From the NCBI RefSeq assembly GCF_000373185.1, contig NZ_KB890682.1:62001-126000 (forward strand): a DNA stretch of 64,000 bases, given 5' to 3'. Source of the DNA: Segatella paludivivens DSM 17968 = JCM 13650. Lineage in GTDB: Bacteria; Bacteroidota; Bacteroidia; Bacteroidales; Bacteroidaceae. How positions within the stretch are numbered: position 1 is the first letter of the stretch; each line of letters opens with the position of its first letter. The notes under the pieces are model-generated. The model had not been told where the DNA came from, made no database searches, and worked only from the letters and a program-made list of their open reading frames with translations. The translations under genes were made by a program, and so were the position numbers. This document shows positions 9,153-17,531 of the stretch, in pieces.

Positions 9153-10403
9153 TTAGTTCTTAAGTTTCAACTTATTCTTATCTTTGTAGTCATTCATGTC
9201 GCTCACAACAACTTTATCACCAGGCTTTAGCCCACTTAATACTTCAACATAATCAAATCCGGCATCACCCAATTTTACCTTACGTTTCACGATTTCACCA
9301 TTGCTGTTAGCAACAAACAGACTGTAGATGCCAGGACCTGTATAGTATGCACTGTTGGCTATTCTCATAACATCGCTCTTAACGGAGTTGATAACATAGA
9401 TGTCTGTATTCAGACCGGAGCGAAGAACACTGTTGTGGTCATCTTTTAGTTGGACCGTAAAGTTGATAACTCCATTCTTTGATAGAGGAGTTACACTACT
9501 TATGGTTCCATTAATAGTCTTACCGCCAATTTTAACAACAGCTTTTCCACCAACAGATATTTTATCACCATAAGAATCGGCAATTTCTCCTGTTATCTTG
9601 AAATGGCTTAGATCAGAAACTACAGCCACTTGTTCTCCTTGGGTTATTTGTGATCCTATCTGATTATTTATGTATGTCAAAATAGCTTTGCGTGGTGAAC
9701 GTATTTTTGCATCATCAAGTGTACGTTTTATTTCTCCAAGCGACTTAATAAACATTTCTAAATCAAGTTTCTGTACTCGATATTCTGCTGCACTCGAAAG
9801 ACGCTCGTTTATTAATTGCTTCTTTTGTTGTTCCAATTCTATGCGTGCAACATTATAGTTCATCTCCTTCTGGTGTACGTTGTCTCTTGTGCTAGCTCCA
9901 ATGCTGTCAAGATACTTTTCACTGTGCATTTCTACCCTCATTCTATTTAACTTCATTTGGGCAACCCGAATCTGCATTGACAAATCTGTAAGTTTTGTAT
10001 TTTGGTCTACTTTTAATTGCTGTAATTTAGATATTCTCATTTGCTCATCATCCTGACCTTTCTTGTAATCAGTTTCGGCAGATTGCAAATCAAGTTTAAG
10101 GATAGGTGTCCCTGCATCAACAGGGTCTCCACTTTTCTTATAAGTCTCAATAATTCTAGAATTTATAGGAGAATTGATAATCTCTTCAAAGATAGGAACT
10201 ACTTTTCCACTTGCGTTAACACTGACCTCAATAGTACCACGGTCTACAGTTGAGAATATAAGATCCGCGCGGTTAACACTTTGTCCAAGCCATTTTTCTA
10301 CAATGATGAAGCAAGTAAAAATGATAAAGACAATTGCACCCGCACGGATTATTTTCTTATTTCGGCGCTTTTTAATTTCTTCTTTTGATATTTCTCTGTC
10401 CAT
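9153..10403 (-). CDS. HlyD/RND-type periplasmic adaptor subunit
   Basis: 416 residues from the ATG at 10403. An alternative in-frame start lies at 10448, but it falls upstream of the transcription start predicted from the sigma-54-like element at 10433-10447, so 10403 is preferred. N-terminal membrane anchor (AGAIVFIIFTCFIIV), a biotinyl-lipoyl half-motif (TPILKLDLQSAETDY), a long alpha-helical hairpin (about residues 95-210), a second lipoyl half (AILTYINNQIGSQITQGEQV) and a C-terminal beta-barrel domain. Such adaptors bridge inner-membrane permeases to TolC. First gene of the exporter operon. Confidence 0.9.
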   Translation of the reverse strand: MDREISKEEIKKRRNKKIIRAGAIVFIIFTCFIIVEKWLGQSVNRADLIFSTVDRGTIEVSVNASGKVVPIFEEIINSPINSRIIETYKKSGDPVDAGTPILKLDLQSAETDYKKGQDDEQMRISKLQQLKVDQNTKLTDLSMQIRVAQMKLNRMRVEMHSEKYLDSIGASTRDNVHQKEMNYNVARIELEQQKKQLINERLSSAAEYRVQKLDLEMFIKSLGEIKRTLDDAKIRSPRKAILTYINNQIGSQITQGEQVAVVSDLSHFKITGEIADSYGDKISVGGKAVVKIGGKTINGTISSVTPLSKNGVINFTVQLKDDHNSVLRSGLNTDIYVINSVKSDVMRIANSAYYTGPGIYSLFVANSNGEIVKRKVKLGDAGFDYVEVLSGLKPGDKVVVSDMNDYKDKNKLKLKN

Positions 10404-10432
10404 AGTTATATTATTTTTCTGCCTTACTATAG

Positions 10433-10447
10433 ACAAGACCCGTGCCA
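10433..10447 (-). promoter_or_regulatory. Sigma-54-like -24/-12 promoter of the exporter operon
   Basis: On the minus strand the bases read TGGCAC-N5-TTGT, preceded by TT. The sigma-54 consensus is TGGCAC-N5-TTGC, so there is one mismatch, at -12. The predicted transcription start (about 10422) lies about 20 nt before the adaptor ATG. A long dyad sits about 45 bp upstream, where enhancer-binding proteins act. Inferred from sequence only. Confidence 0.6.
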
Positions 10448-10490
10448 AAAACGTAAAGTATTGATAGTTAACTAGTTGTCTAAAATGTGC

Positions 10491-10529
10491 GGTGTCCGAT
10501 AACGAACACTTAGTTCGTTATCGGACACC
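10491..10529. promoter_or_regulatory. 17-bp inverted repeat, probable activator (enhancer) site
   Basis: Perfect arms of 17 bp (GGTGTCCGATAACGAAC and its reverse complement) separated by 5 bp (ACTTA). Each arm is itself a quasi-palindrome of the form TGTCCG-N4-CGAACA, so the element looks like two adjacent operator sites. It lies about 44 bp upstream of the -24 box and 69 bp downstream of the fructokinase stop on the same strand. Read as RNA it could also act as a hairpin terminator for the fructan operon, though a T-tract is missing. Confidence 0.6.
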
Positions 10530-10598
10530 AACATGACATGTATTTAGATTAATATAGTCGAAGGAATATATTATGTTAGATAGAATACCTAACCTATA

Positions 10599-11480
10599 TT
10601 AAATCTTAAATCTTTCAGGTATAACCGGCATTGCACCATTCTGAGTACAGACAAAAGCACTCACGTTTACTGCTAGTCTATGAGCCTCTTTTACAGACTT
10701 GCCACTCAGTATAGCAGCACAGAAACTTCCCGTGAATGAGTCACCTGCACCAACTGTATCGGCAACCTCAACCTTTGGAGTTGGTTGATATGAAACTTTG
10801 CCAGGAGTGAATACATAACTACCATTCACGCCACAAGTAAGTACAAGCATATCAAGATTGTACTTTCCCAGTATTAGGAAGCACTTATTTTCAATATCCA
10901 GACCAGGATAACCAAACATACGACCAATGAGTACAAGTTCCTCGTCATTGATTTTCAGCATGTTGCAACGCTTCAGTGATTCTTGAATTACCTCCTTGGT
11001 ATAGAACTGCTGACGCAGGTTGATATCAAAAATCTTCATACAATCATCTGGTGTTGCATCTAGAAACTTATGGATAGTCTCACGGCTAACCACATTGCGC
11101 TGAGCCAAGGAACCAAAACATACAGCACGAGTATTGCTAGCAATACACTCAATAGACATAGAGAAAGGAATGTTATCCCAAGCCACATTCTCCTTGATAT
11201 CATAGGTTGGAATACCATCTGTATCAAGTTCCACCTGTACAGTACCTGTTGGATAAGGTACATGAGGCATTTCATACTTTAATTTCTTTTCCTCAAGCTG
11301 CCAAATAGTCTCCTCTGCCAGAGCATCTTCGCCAAGAGCACTTACAGCAACAGAATTTAGTCCAAACTGACCAGCATGAAAGGCAAAGTTGGCAGGAGCA
11401 CCACCCAATTTCTTACCTTCTGGAAGCACATCCCACAGTGCTTCACCGAGACCTACAACATAGCGATTATCTTTTTCCAT
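10599..11480 (-). CDS. Fructokinase, PfkB family
   Basis: 293 residues, PfkB/ribokinase fold. The N-terminal sugar-binding motif GEALWDVLPEGKKLGGAPAN and the C-terminal ATP/catalytic motif DTVGAGDSFTGSF (GAGD catalytic Asp near residue 250) are both present. It phosphorylates cytoplasmic fructose released by the GH32 enzymes and imported by the adjacent MFS transporter. It is the last gene of the fructan operon, 1 nt after the transporter stop. Positional equivalent of BT1757 in the Bacteroides levan locus. Confidence 0.93.
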   Translation of the reverse strand: MEKDNRYVVGLGEALWDVLPEGKKLGGAPANFAFHAGQFGLNSVAVSALGEDALAEETIWQLEEKKLKYEMPHVPYPTGTVQVELDTDGIPTYDIKENVAWDNIPFSMSIECIASNTRAVCFGSLAQRNVVSRETIHKFLDATPDDCMKIFDINLRQQFYTKEVIQESLKRCNMLKINDEELVLIGRMFGYPGLDIENKCFLILGKYNLDMLVLTCGVNGSYVFTPGKVSYQPTPKVEVADTVGAGDSFTGSFCAAILSGKSVKEAHRLAVNVSAFVCTQNGAMPVIPERFKI

Positions 11481-11481
11481 T

Positions 11482-12639
11482 TTAATGTTTTATGTTTTTA
11501 ATATAAGTAAATAGATAGATTACACCAATAGCCATAACAACTACAGCTCCTACCTGACCAACAGCATCGCTGGCAAATCCCATGAGCAAAGGAAATACGG
11601 TACCTCCGAAAAGACCCATGATCATTAGCCCTGAAACTTCATTCTTCTTCTCAGGAACACTCAACAGTGCTTGTGAGAATATGATAGAAAATACGTTAGA
11701 GTTGCCATAACCCACAAGAGCCATTGCTATATACAGCACTATCTTACTTTCCCCAAAGAACATGCCAACCATCGAAACTGACATCATGATGATAGAGATT
11801 AAGAAGAAAGTCTTTGACTTAATCACACGCAAGAAATAACTTCCTGTTAAGCAACCGATAGTGCGGAAGATAAAGTATAAAGATGTGGCAAAGGCTGCTT
11901 CATTTAGCGTCATACCAACGCGCTCCATCAAAAGTTTTGGAGCAGTGGTATTGGTACCTACATCGATTCCTACATGACACATAATGCCTAGGAAGCTCAG
12001 CAAGACGATAGGTTTACCCAACAATTTAAAGCATTCTGAAAATGTAGAAGGTTTACCCTCAATTTTTTCTTCCTTAATAGATGTGACACTCAATAACAAC
12101 GAGGCCAGTACACCTATGATCATATAGATAGGGAACAGCACTCGCCATCCAAGTCCAAATGAAGGAATCGTTGCCATAGCACCCCACATAGCAATATAAG
12201 GAGCCATAAATGACGCAATAGCTTTCACAAACTGTCCAAAGGTAAGAGTAGATGCCAAATTGCTGCCGCCAATTACCTCAGAAACCAACGGGTTTAGCGA
12301 TGTCTGCATCAGTGCATTGCCAATTCCAAGCAATGAGAACGAGATGAGCATAATAGTGAATGTCTCACCAAAAATAGGAAGAAGCAACGAAACCATAGTC
12401 ACGATGAGTGACAACAAAACAGTATTTTTTCTACCTATCTTATTCATCAGCATACCTGTAGGTACTGAGAAAATAAGGAACCAGAAGAATACTAGTGATG
12501 GAAATATGTTAGCAGTACTGTCATTCAGTGCCAAATCCTCCTTAACATAGTTGGAGGCAATGCCCACTAAGTCGACAAATCCCATGGCGAAGAAACACAG
12601 CATAACTGGTATAATCGTCAGTTTTATATTTTTACTCAT
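11482..12639 (-). CDS. MFS sugar transporter (FucP-like), probable fructose importer
   Basis: 385 residues, about 12 membrane helices. N-terminal half contains GFVDLVGIASNYVKEDL and the loop MNKIGRKNTVLL typical of the FucP/fucose-H+ symporter branch of the major facilitator superfamily. Lies between GH32 and fructokinase genes, so inner-membrane uptake of fructose or short fructo-oligosaccharides is the likely role. Positional equivalent of BT1758. Confidence 0.88.
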   Translation of the reverse strand: MSKNIKLTIIPVMLCFFAMGFVDLVGIASNYVKEDLALNDSTANIFPSLVFFWFLIFSVPTGMLMNKIGRKNTVLLSLIVTMVSLLLPIFGETFTIMLISFSLLGIGNALMQTSLNPLVSEVIGGSNLASTLTFGQFVKAIASFMAPYIAMWGAMATIPSFGLGWRVLFPIYMIIGVLASLLLSVTSIKEEKIEGKPSTFSECFKLLGKPIVLLSFLGIMCHVGIDVGTNTTAPKLLMERVGMTLNEAAFATSLYFIFRTIGCLTGSYFLRVIKSKTFFLISIIMMSVSMVGMFFGESKIVLYIAMALVGYGNSNVFSIIFSQALLSVPEKKNEVSGLMIMGLFGGTVFPLLMGFASDAVGQVGAVVVMAIGVIYLFTYIKNIKH

Positions 12640-12694
12640 AGGTATAATTTTTTGCTATTTAGTTATTCTATTGCAAATATAGTGTGTTTTTGTT

Positions 12695-14416
12695 TTACAT
12701 TTTATAAATAATATACTTTACTTTTCCCTTCTTTACAATTTTGTTGTAAGGGGTGATGGGGAAGACGAGGTTAGTCATAGCCATTTTTCCCTCAGCATCA
12801 AGCACTTCTATACTACTGTTGTCGATAAATATTCTGAGCTGTTTTAGCTTGCCATATACGGGGGCTGTGGTTGTTACAGGGAAAGCTTCGCTGAAGTCAA
12901 CCTTACCACTTTTTGTACGATCCATAGAGAAGGTTTGCTTGCCTTCGTCGTAATTGAATACTACCTTTTCGCCATTGTCGTTGCTTAACGTTACAGATGA
13001 AGAACCTTTAAGGTTGAGCACGAGTTCACAAGCATTAGATAGTTTACTTTGCTTCTTGCCACGCTGATCAAAAAGTTCCTTTGATGGGATTACACCGCAA
13101 TAGGTTTGCCCTTCATATTCAAAGAGGTCGAGATCTCGAGGAATAGAGTTGCCTGAGCGATATTGCATGGTTGGAGTCTGAGCAGCATACTGCCAATTGT
13201 TCATCCATGCTAGTGCAACGTGGCGACCATCAGGAGCATTGTCGAATGTAACTGCAGCATAGTGGTCCTTTCCGTAGTCCATCCATTTGGTAACATCTGG
13301 AGCGCTCTCGCAAGTGAACTTATGACCATCGAAATTGCCTACAAAGTATTGTGTTGCGCTACCGCCGAAAGGACCACCTGGATTGATATTGCAGATAAGC
13401 ATCCATTTCTCCTTATTTGTGCCACGCACCTTCAGCTTCATCAAATCAGGGCACTCCCAAACACCACTATGATTGCCGTAACCATGACCAAACGAACTTT
13501 CAAACTTCCAATCTTTCAAATTGTCTGAAGTGTAGATATCCATTTCCTGGCCAGCGGCAAGAATTAGGTTCCATTTCTTAATATCCTCGTTCCAAAACAT
13601 GTGAGGATCGCGAAAATCAGGAACGTTGCTAGTTATAATAGGATTGGCAGCATACTTAATGAAAGTTTTACCATTATCGGTTGAAAACGCGAGACTCTGA
13701 GTCTGACTCTCACCTGCCGATGTGTACATAGCTACAATAGCACCCTTGCCAAAACCTGCGGTATTATTCTTATCCACAACAGTAGAGCCACTGAATATTG
13801 TTCCAAGAGCATCTGGTTCAATTGCATCTCCCTCATAGTTCCAATGAATAAGATCCTTAGATGTTGAGTGCCCCCATGTCATATTCTCCCATAGTGAGCC
13901 ATAAGGGTTATGCTGAAAATAGAGATGCCATGTGCCATCCTTATAAAACATACCATTAGGGTCGTTCATCCAACCATAGCCTGGAGTGTGGTGATACTCA
14001 GAACGGAATTTCTCATGATTCGTCATATCGAATGTATCAGAATACTTTATTTGCTTCCAGCAAGCCCACTCCTTGATAGCTCCCTCGTTGCGGATATTGC
14101 CATTGATATGGATGTCGAGCATGAGCTCGTGACCAGCAAATTTGCTCACGTCAAGAGGTACATAGTAGTCCACATGTTCAGAAGCCAAACGAACATTGAT
14201 CGTCTTTACCTGATTATTGTCGGCAAGAACCTTCATATTGCTCAACTCGGCACGCTCTTCAATAGGTAATAGTAAGTAGCGATTAAGCTTTGTATCCAAG
14301 CGATAGAGTACGTGATTACCCGAAAGAAACATGATCTTATCCTCTGCATGGGCAGTCGATAAGACTGCCATGCAGAGGATAAATAATATGAATCGTAAAC
14401 TCTTCATAGTTTTCAT
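12695..14416 (-). CDS. GH32 exo-acting fructanase (levanase/inulinase type), periplasmic
   Basis: 573 residues with a signal peptide (RFILFILCMAVLSTAHA). After an N-terminal beta domain of about 130 residues, the GH32 five-bladed propeller carries the full catalytic triad: WMNDPNG (nucleophile D152), DFRDPHMF (transition-state D270) and WECPDL (acid/base E321). The C-terminal beta-sandwich contains the usual IFIDNSSIEVL motif. It should release fructose from fructan oligosaccharides. No lipobox, so periplasmic location is inferred. ATG at 14416 or 14407 possible. Positional equivalent of BT1759. Confidence 0.93.
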   Translation of the reverse strand: MKTMKSLRFILFILCMAVLSTAHAEDKIMFLSGNHVLYRLDTKLNRYLLLPIEERAELSNMKVLADNNQVKTINVRLASEHVDYYVPLDVSKFAGHELMLDIHINGNIRNEGAIKEWACWKQIKYSDTFDMTNHEKFRSEYHHTPGYGWMNDPNGMFYKDGTWHLYFQHNPYGSLWENMTWGHSTSKDLIHWNYEGDAIEPDALGTIFSGSTVVDKNNTAGFGKGAIVAMYTSAGESQTQSLAFSTDNGKTFIKYAANPIITSNVPDFRDPHMFWNEDIKKWNLILAAGQEMDIYTSDNLKDWKFESSFGHGYGNHSGVWECPDLMKLKVRGTNKEKWMLICNINPGGPFGGSATQYFVGNFDGHKFTCESAPDVTKWMDYGKDHYAAVTFDNAPDGRHVALAWMNNWQYAAQTPTMQYRSGNSIPRDLDLFEYEGQTYCGVIPSKELFDQRGKKQSKLSNACELVLNLKGSSSVTLSNDNGEKVVFNYDEGKQTFSMDRTKSGKVDFSEAFPVTTTAPVYGKLKQLRIFIDNSSIEVLDAEGKMAMTNLVFPITPYNKIVKKGKVKYIIYKM

Positions 14417-14432
14417 TATCAGTTGTTTGTTA

Positions 14433-16028
14433 TTAGTATTGGCTTACTGTGAGATTTGAAACGGTGATATTGCCACCGTAGTTGTTGATGCTCCAGCAGT
14501 TCTTTGTCATTCCATATATGCGCTGAGTATAAGCACAAACATCATTGATATACATCGTAACGACGCTGTTATCGTTATAGATAGTAATGTTATAAACATT
14601 GTCTGTAGGTCGAGTAAACACATAACCGTCAATACCATCAATAAAGCCCTTACCATCAGAACCTTCTTCCAAGAAGTTGACCTTACGGTTGTTCTCGTTT
14701 TCTGGATTTATAACCATAGTGTAATATTTCTTTGCATCAGCTGAACGAACAAATGATATACCGAACTTATCCAAGTTGTTGCTTGTCTTAACAGTGAATG
14801 AAATCTTATTATGAGTTCCCAAACGATTGAAAAGTGCATAAGCGCTATCGCCAGAAAGTGTATAGTTACCTTTTGAACCATTAACACCATTTTGAGCCAT
14901 TACTGAAATAGTCTGTGGCTGGTTGTATTTAGCATCAATGGCATTAACCTTACCCAGAGTTAGCGTACCATCAGAATGCTGGATAATCTTGTGGCAAACG
15001 AGTGCGCCACTCCAATTAGGCTCCTTATCGCCTACATTAATATTCTTAGCCCAAACATCAGCACCAGTACGGTAAGGACACCAGCCCCAAATGTAACGGT
15101 CTGTACCGTTAGAGGCAGTTTTTCCTGCATAAAAAGCACGGCTATCGAGCACACCCTCATGACCATCTTTTGGCCAGTTAGCACCAGGATCACCAAAGCA
15201 ATCCTTCAATCCTTCAAAGCTCTTTGCCATCATATATTTCACTTTGCGGCTCCATGTAGTCTGATATCCCTCGCTGTATACAAAATACCACCAGTCACCC
15301 ATCTTGAATACGTCTGGACATTCACACATACGATCCCACACAGCATTGAATGAGCTATTAAACTTCCAGTTCTTCATATCCGTAGAAGTGAAATCCGCAA
15401 ACTTAGGATCGCCTTTGCGTGTAGCAATAACCATGTGGTATGTGCCACCGTCCTCAAAGATCTGAGGGTCGCGGAAATCCACGTTTGAGAGATCAAAGTC
15501 AGCCCCCTTCAATGACCATGAATTATCGCGAGTCCATGTTTTGAAGTCGCTTGATGTAGCGCGCATTACAACCTCTGTATTCTCACAATTTGGATTATGA
15601 CCAGTGTAATAGATATAATACAAACCATCCTGTTTGTTGTAGTAGCAACATCCTGTACCTAGTGCAGCATCCTGCTGATAGTCGCTAGTTCCTACAGACA
15701 GAGTCTCGCCCAATGACTGATAGTTAGCACCATCCTTGGTTGCAACTGTCCAGATAGGGTGATAGCAGAACAACTTATTATTGTCGAAGTCCTGCAGATA
15801 AAGAATCTTGAAATCGCCAGCTTTCTCATCATAGAAAGGCATTGGGTCACCAACGCGACCAAGAGCTGGCTTGTAATAAGTTGAATAACCTGCCTCCTCT
15901 GTAGAATTGAAGAATTCTGTTGTTTCTGCCCAATTCTTTTCTGGATCACCTTTATATGTATCTTCGCTGCATGCTGTCACCGCTAAGGCTGACAGTGCAA
16001 TTGTTAATGAATATATCATCTTTTTCAT
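14433..16028 (-). CDS. Surface GH32 lipoprotein, probable endo-acting fructanase (endo-levanase type)
   Basis: 531 residues with a lipoprotein signal ending LAVTAC (Cys20) followed by SEDTYKGD. Divergent GH32: the nucleophile motif is VGDPMPFYD (D61) instead of WMNDPNG, the RDP motif is DFRDPQIF (D187), and the acid/base motif is CECPDVF (E237). C-terminal lectin-like sandwich with YTMVINPENENNRKV and the closing VSNLTVSQY. Bacteroides BT1760, the surface endo-levanase, occupies the same position. The endo mode is inferred from location and divergence rather than shown. 17 nt separate it from the exo-GH32 gene. Confidence 0.85.
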   Translation of the reverse strand: MKKMIYSLTIALSALAVTACSEDTYKGDPEKNWAETTEFFNSTEEAGYSTYYKPALGRVGDPMPFYDEKAGDFKILYLQDFDNNKLFCYHPIWTVATKDGANYQSLGETLSVGTSDYQQDAALGTGCCYYNKQDGLYYIYYTGHNPNCENTEVVMRATSSDFKTWTRDNSWSLKGADFDLSNVDFRDPQIFEDGGTYHMVIATRKGDPKFADFTSTDMKNWKFNSSFNAVWDRMCECPDVFKMGDWWYFVYSEGYQTTWSRKVKYMMAKSFEGLKDCFGDPGANWPKDGHEGVLDSRAFYAGKTASNGTDRYIWGWCPYRTGADVWAKNINVGDKEPNWSGALVCHKIIQHSDGTLTLGKVNAIDAKYNQPQTISVMAQNGVNGSKGNYTLSGDSAYALFNRLGTHNKISFTVKTSNNLDKFGISFVRSADAKKYYTMVINPENENNRKVNFLEEGSDGKGFIDGIDGYVFTRPTDNVYNITIYNDNSVVTMYINDVCAYTQRIYGMTKNCWSINNYGGNITVSNLTVSQY

Positions 16029-16050
16029 AATTTTGAATCTTTTTGAAATC

Positions 16051-17493
16051 TTACTTCATTAAGTAATTGAATGCATTACTAGTCATAATACCGACATTGT
16101 CGTGATAGTGAGAGGTGTAAGCAGTTGGTGACCACCAGTCGAAGCACCCAGAGCCAAAGCAGATGATACCGCCCTTGCCAAATGTACCATTAACAGAAGG
16201 AGCCTCCCATACAGAGATTGCACCGTCACCTCCATGACCAAGGATGCGACCACCTGTGAGATTAGTCCACTTGTTATGACCTACAGCATAGTTGCCGCCT
16301 TCATTGTCATAATCGCCCCACATACCCCACTGAGAGGTACAGTTTGAAATTGTATAGCCTGCATCGGTGGTTTTAATTTCACCATCCTTCAAAATCATGT
16401 TCTTCCACAATGGATGATTAGCATCCTTCATTAGGAAGCCCCACTCATTACCTGCGCTGATCACATCACCACCGTCGTCGTTGGCACCCCAACAGTTGTT
16501 TGCACAACGCTTGTCTTTGATAGCACCCAGTTCAGCTGCAAAGTTAACAGCAGCACGACTCAGAATGAATGCACCACCATTCTTGTAGTAGTCTGTAAGG
16601 ATATTGATTGCACCCATAGCAGTTGATGTTGCTGCACTTTCGAAGTCGCCGATAGTCTCAGATGGTTGATTCTGCCAATGCCACCAGATAACCTTACACT
16701 TAGAAAGGTCAACGTTGCCTGCCTTCAGTTCATCCCAACTGACAAACATAGAGTTCTCTATATTGGCTAGCATCCACTTACAAGCTTCCTTCTCCTCAGG
16801 AACAAGTTCGTCCATAGTCGTAGCTTTAGCAGAACCAAGGAATATTGCTTCTGGAGCCGAAACTGTCTTTATTGTAGCCACGTATGTTGCAGTTGCTGTA
16901 TTATCAGTAACTGTATATGTAACTGGTTCCGTGAAGTCGGTCTGTACACCGCTGAGAGGAGTAATCTTTGCATCCTCACTGTAGATGATGGTAGGAATAG
17001 CTTTCTTGATGTCTACTGTAGCAGGCAGGAAAGCAGTTATAGTATGATCATCCTCGTTGATGCTAGCCTTATAGGTGTCGTTGATGATAAATGATTTAAT
17101 TATAGCCTCATCGTTCTTCACATTAACAGTCCAGTCAAGATAGATATCGCCCTTTGTGATGTGCATCACCTTGGCACTAGTGAAGTCTACAATATCGCCC
17201 AAAGCAATGTCTGACTTTGCTCCATCAGAGATATTTAGTCCAGAAATTTTCATGGCAGATTTATCTTTAAAGTCTACAGGCACCTTAACCTTAACAGTGC
17301 GGGTTGCAGGATCAACAATGCCATCATATTTATCATTTAGTACAAATGACTTTACAGAGCAGTCTCCTGTGAGTTGTAAGTCGCTCAAATTGTCGTTGCT
17401 GCAGGCTGCAAATAGTAAGATTGTAAGAAGGTAAAATGGTAAGAACCCAATTGCCATCATTGCCTTCATATATATATTATTATGTTTTTTCAT
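16051..17493 (-). CDS. Surface glycan-binding-type lipoprotein (DUF5018-like repeats plus DUF4960-like domain)
   Basis: 480 residues with a lipobox FAAC after a hydrophobic stretch (about residues 13-31). Two tandem beta domains follow (about 45-125 and 130-210), each with the pattern IxSFVLND-Y-G--D--T-TV-V-VP seen in DUF5018 proteins. A larger C-terminal domain (about 215-480) starts FLGSAKATTMDELVPEEKEACKW and resembles the DUF4960 region of BT1761-type fructan-binding proteins. It has no recognisable catalytic motif. Position right after SusD is standard for a surface glycan-binding protein. Two possible starts (17493 and M9). Confidence 0.8.
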   Translation of the reverse strand: MKKHNNIYMKAMMAIGFLPFYLLTILLFAACSNDNLSDLQLTGDCSVKSFVLNDKYDGIVDPATRTVKVKVPVDFKDKSAMKISGLNISDGAKSDIALGDIVDFTSAKVMHITKGDIYLDWTVNVKNDEAIIKSFIINDTYKASINEDDHTITAFLPATVDIKKAIPTIIYSEDAKITPLSGVQTDFTEPVTYTVTDNTATATYVATIKTVSAPEAIFLGSAKATTMDELVPEEKEACKWMLANIENSMFVSWDELKAGNVDLSKCKVIWWHWQNQPSETIGDFESAATSTAMGAINILTDYYKNGGAFILSRAAVNFAAELGAIKDKRCANNCWGANDDGGDVISAGNEWGFLMKDANHPLWKNMILKDGEIKTTDAGYTISNCTSQWGMWGDYDNEGGNYAVGHNKWTNLTGGRILGHGGDGAISVWEAPSVNGTFGKGGIICFGSGCFDWWSPTAYTSHYHDNVGIMTSNAFNYLMK

Positions 17494-17531
17494 AATTGTA
17501 ATCTTTAAACTCTAAGTCCTAATCTTTAAAA

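Noticed and set aside
10041..10464. Plus-strand open frames opposite the adaptor gene
   Set aside because: They are antisense shadows of a clear HlyD-family gene and have no protein-like features.
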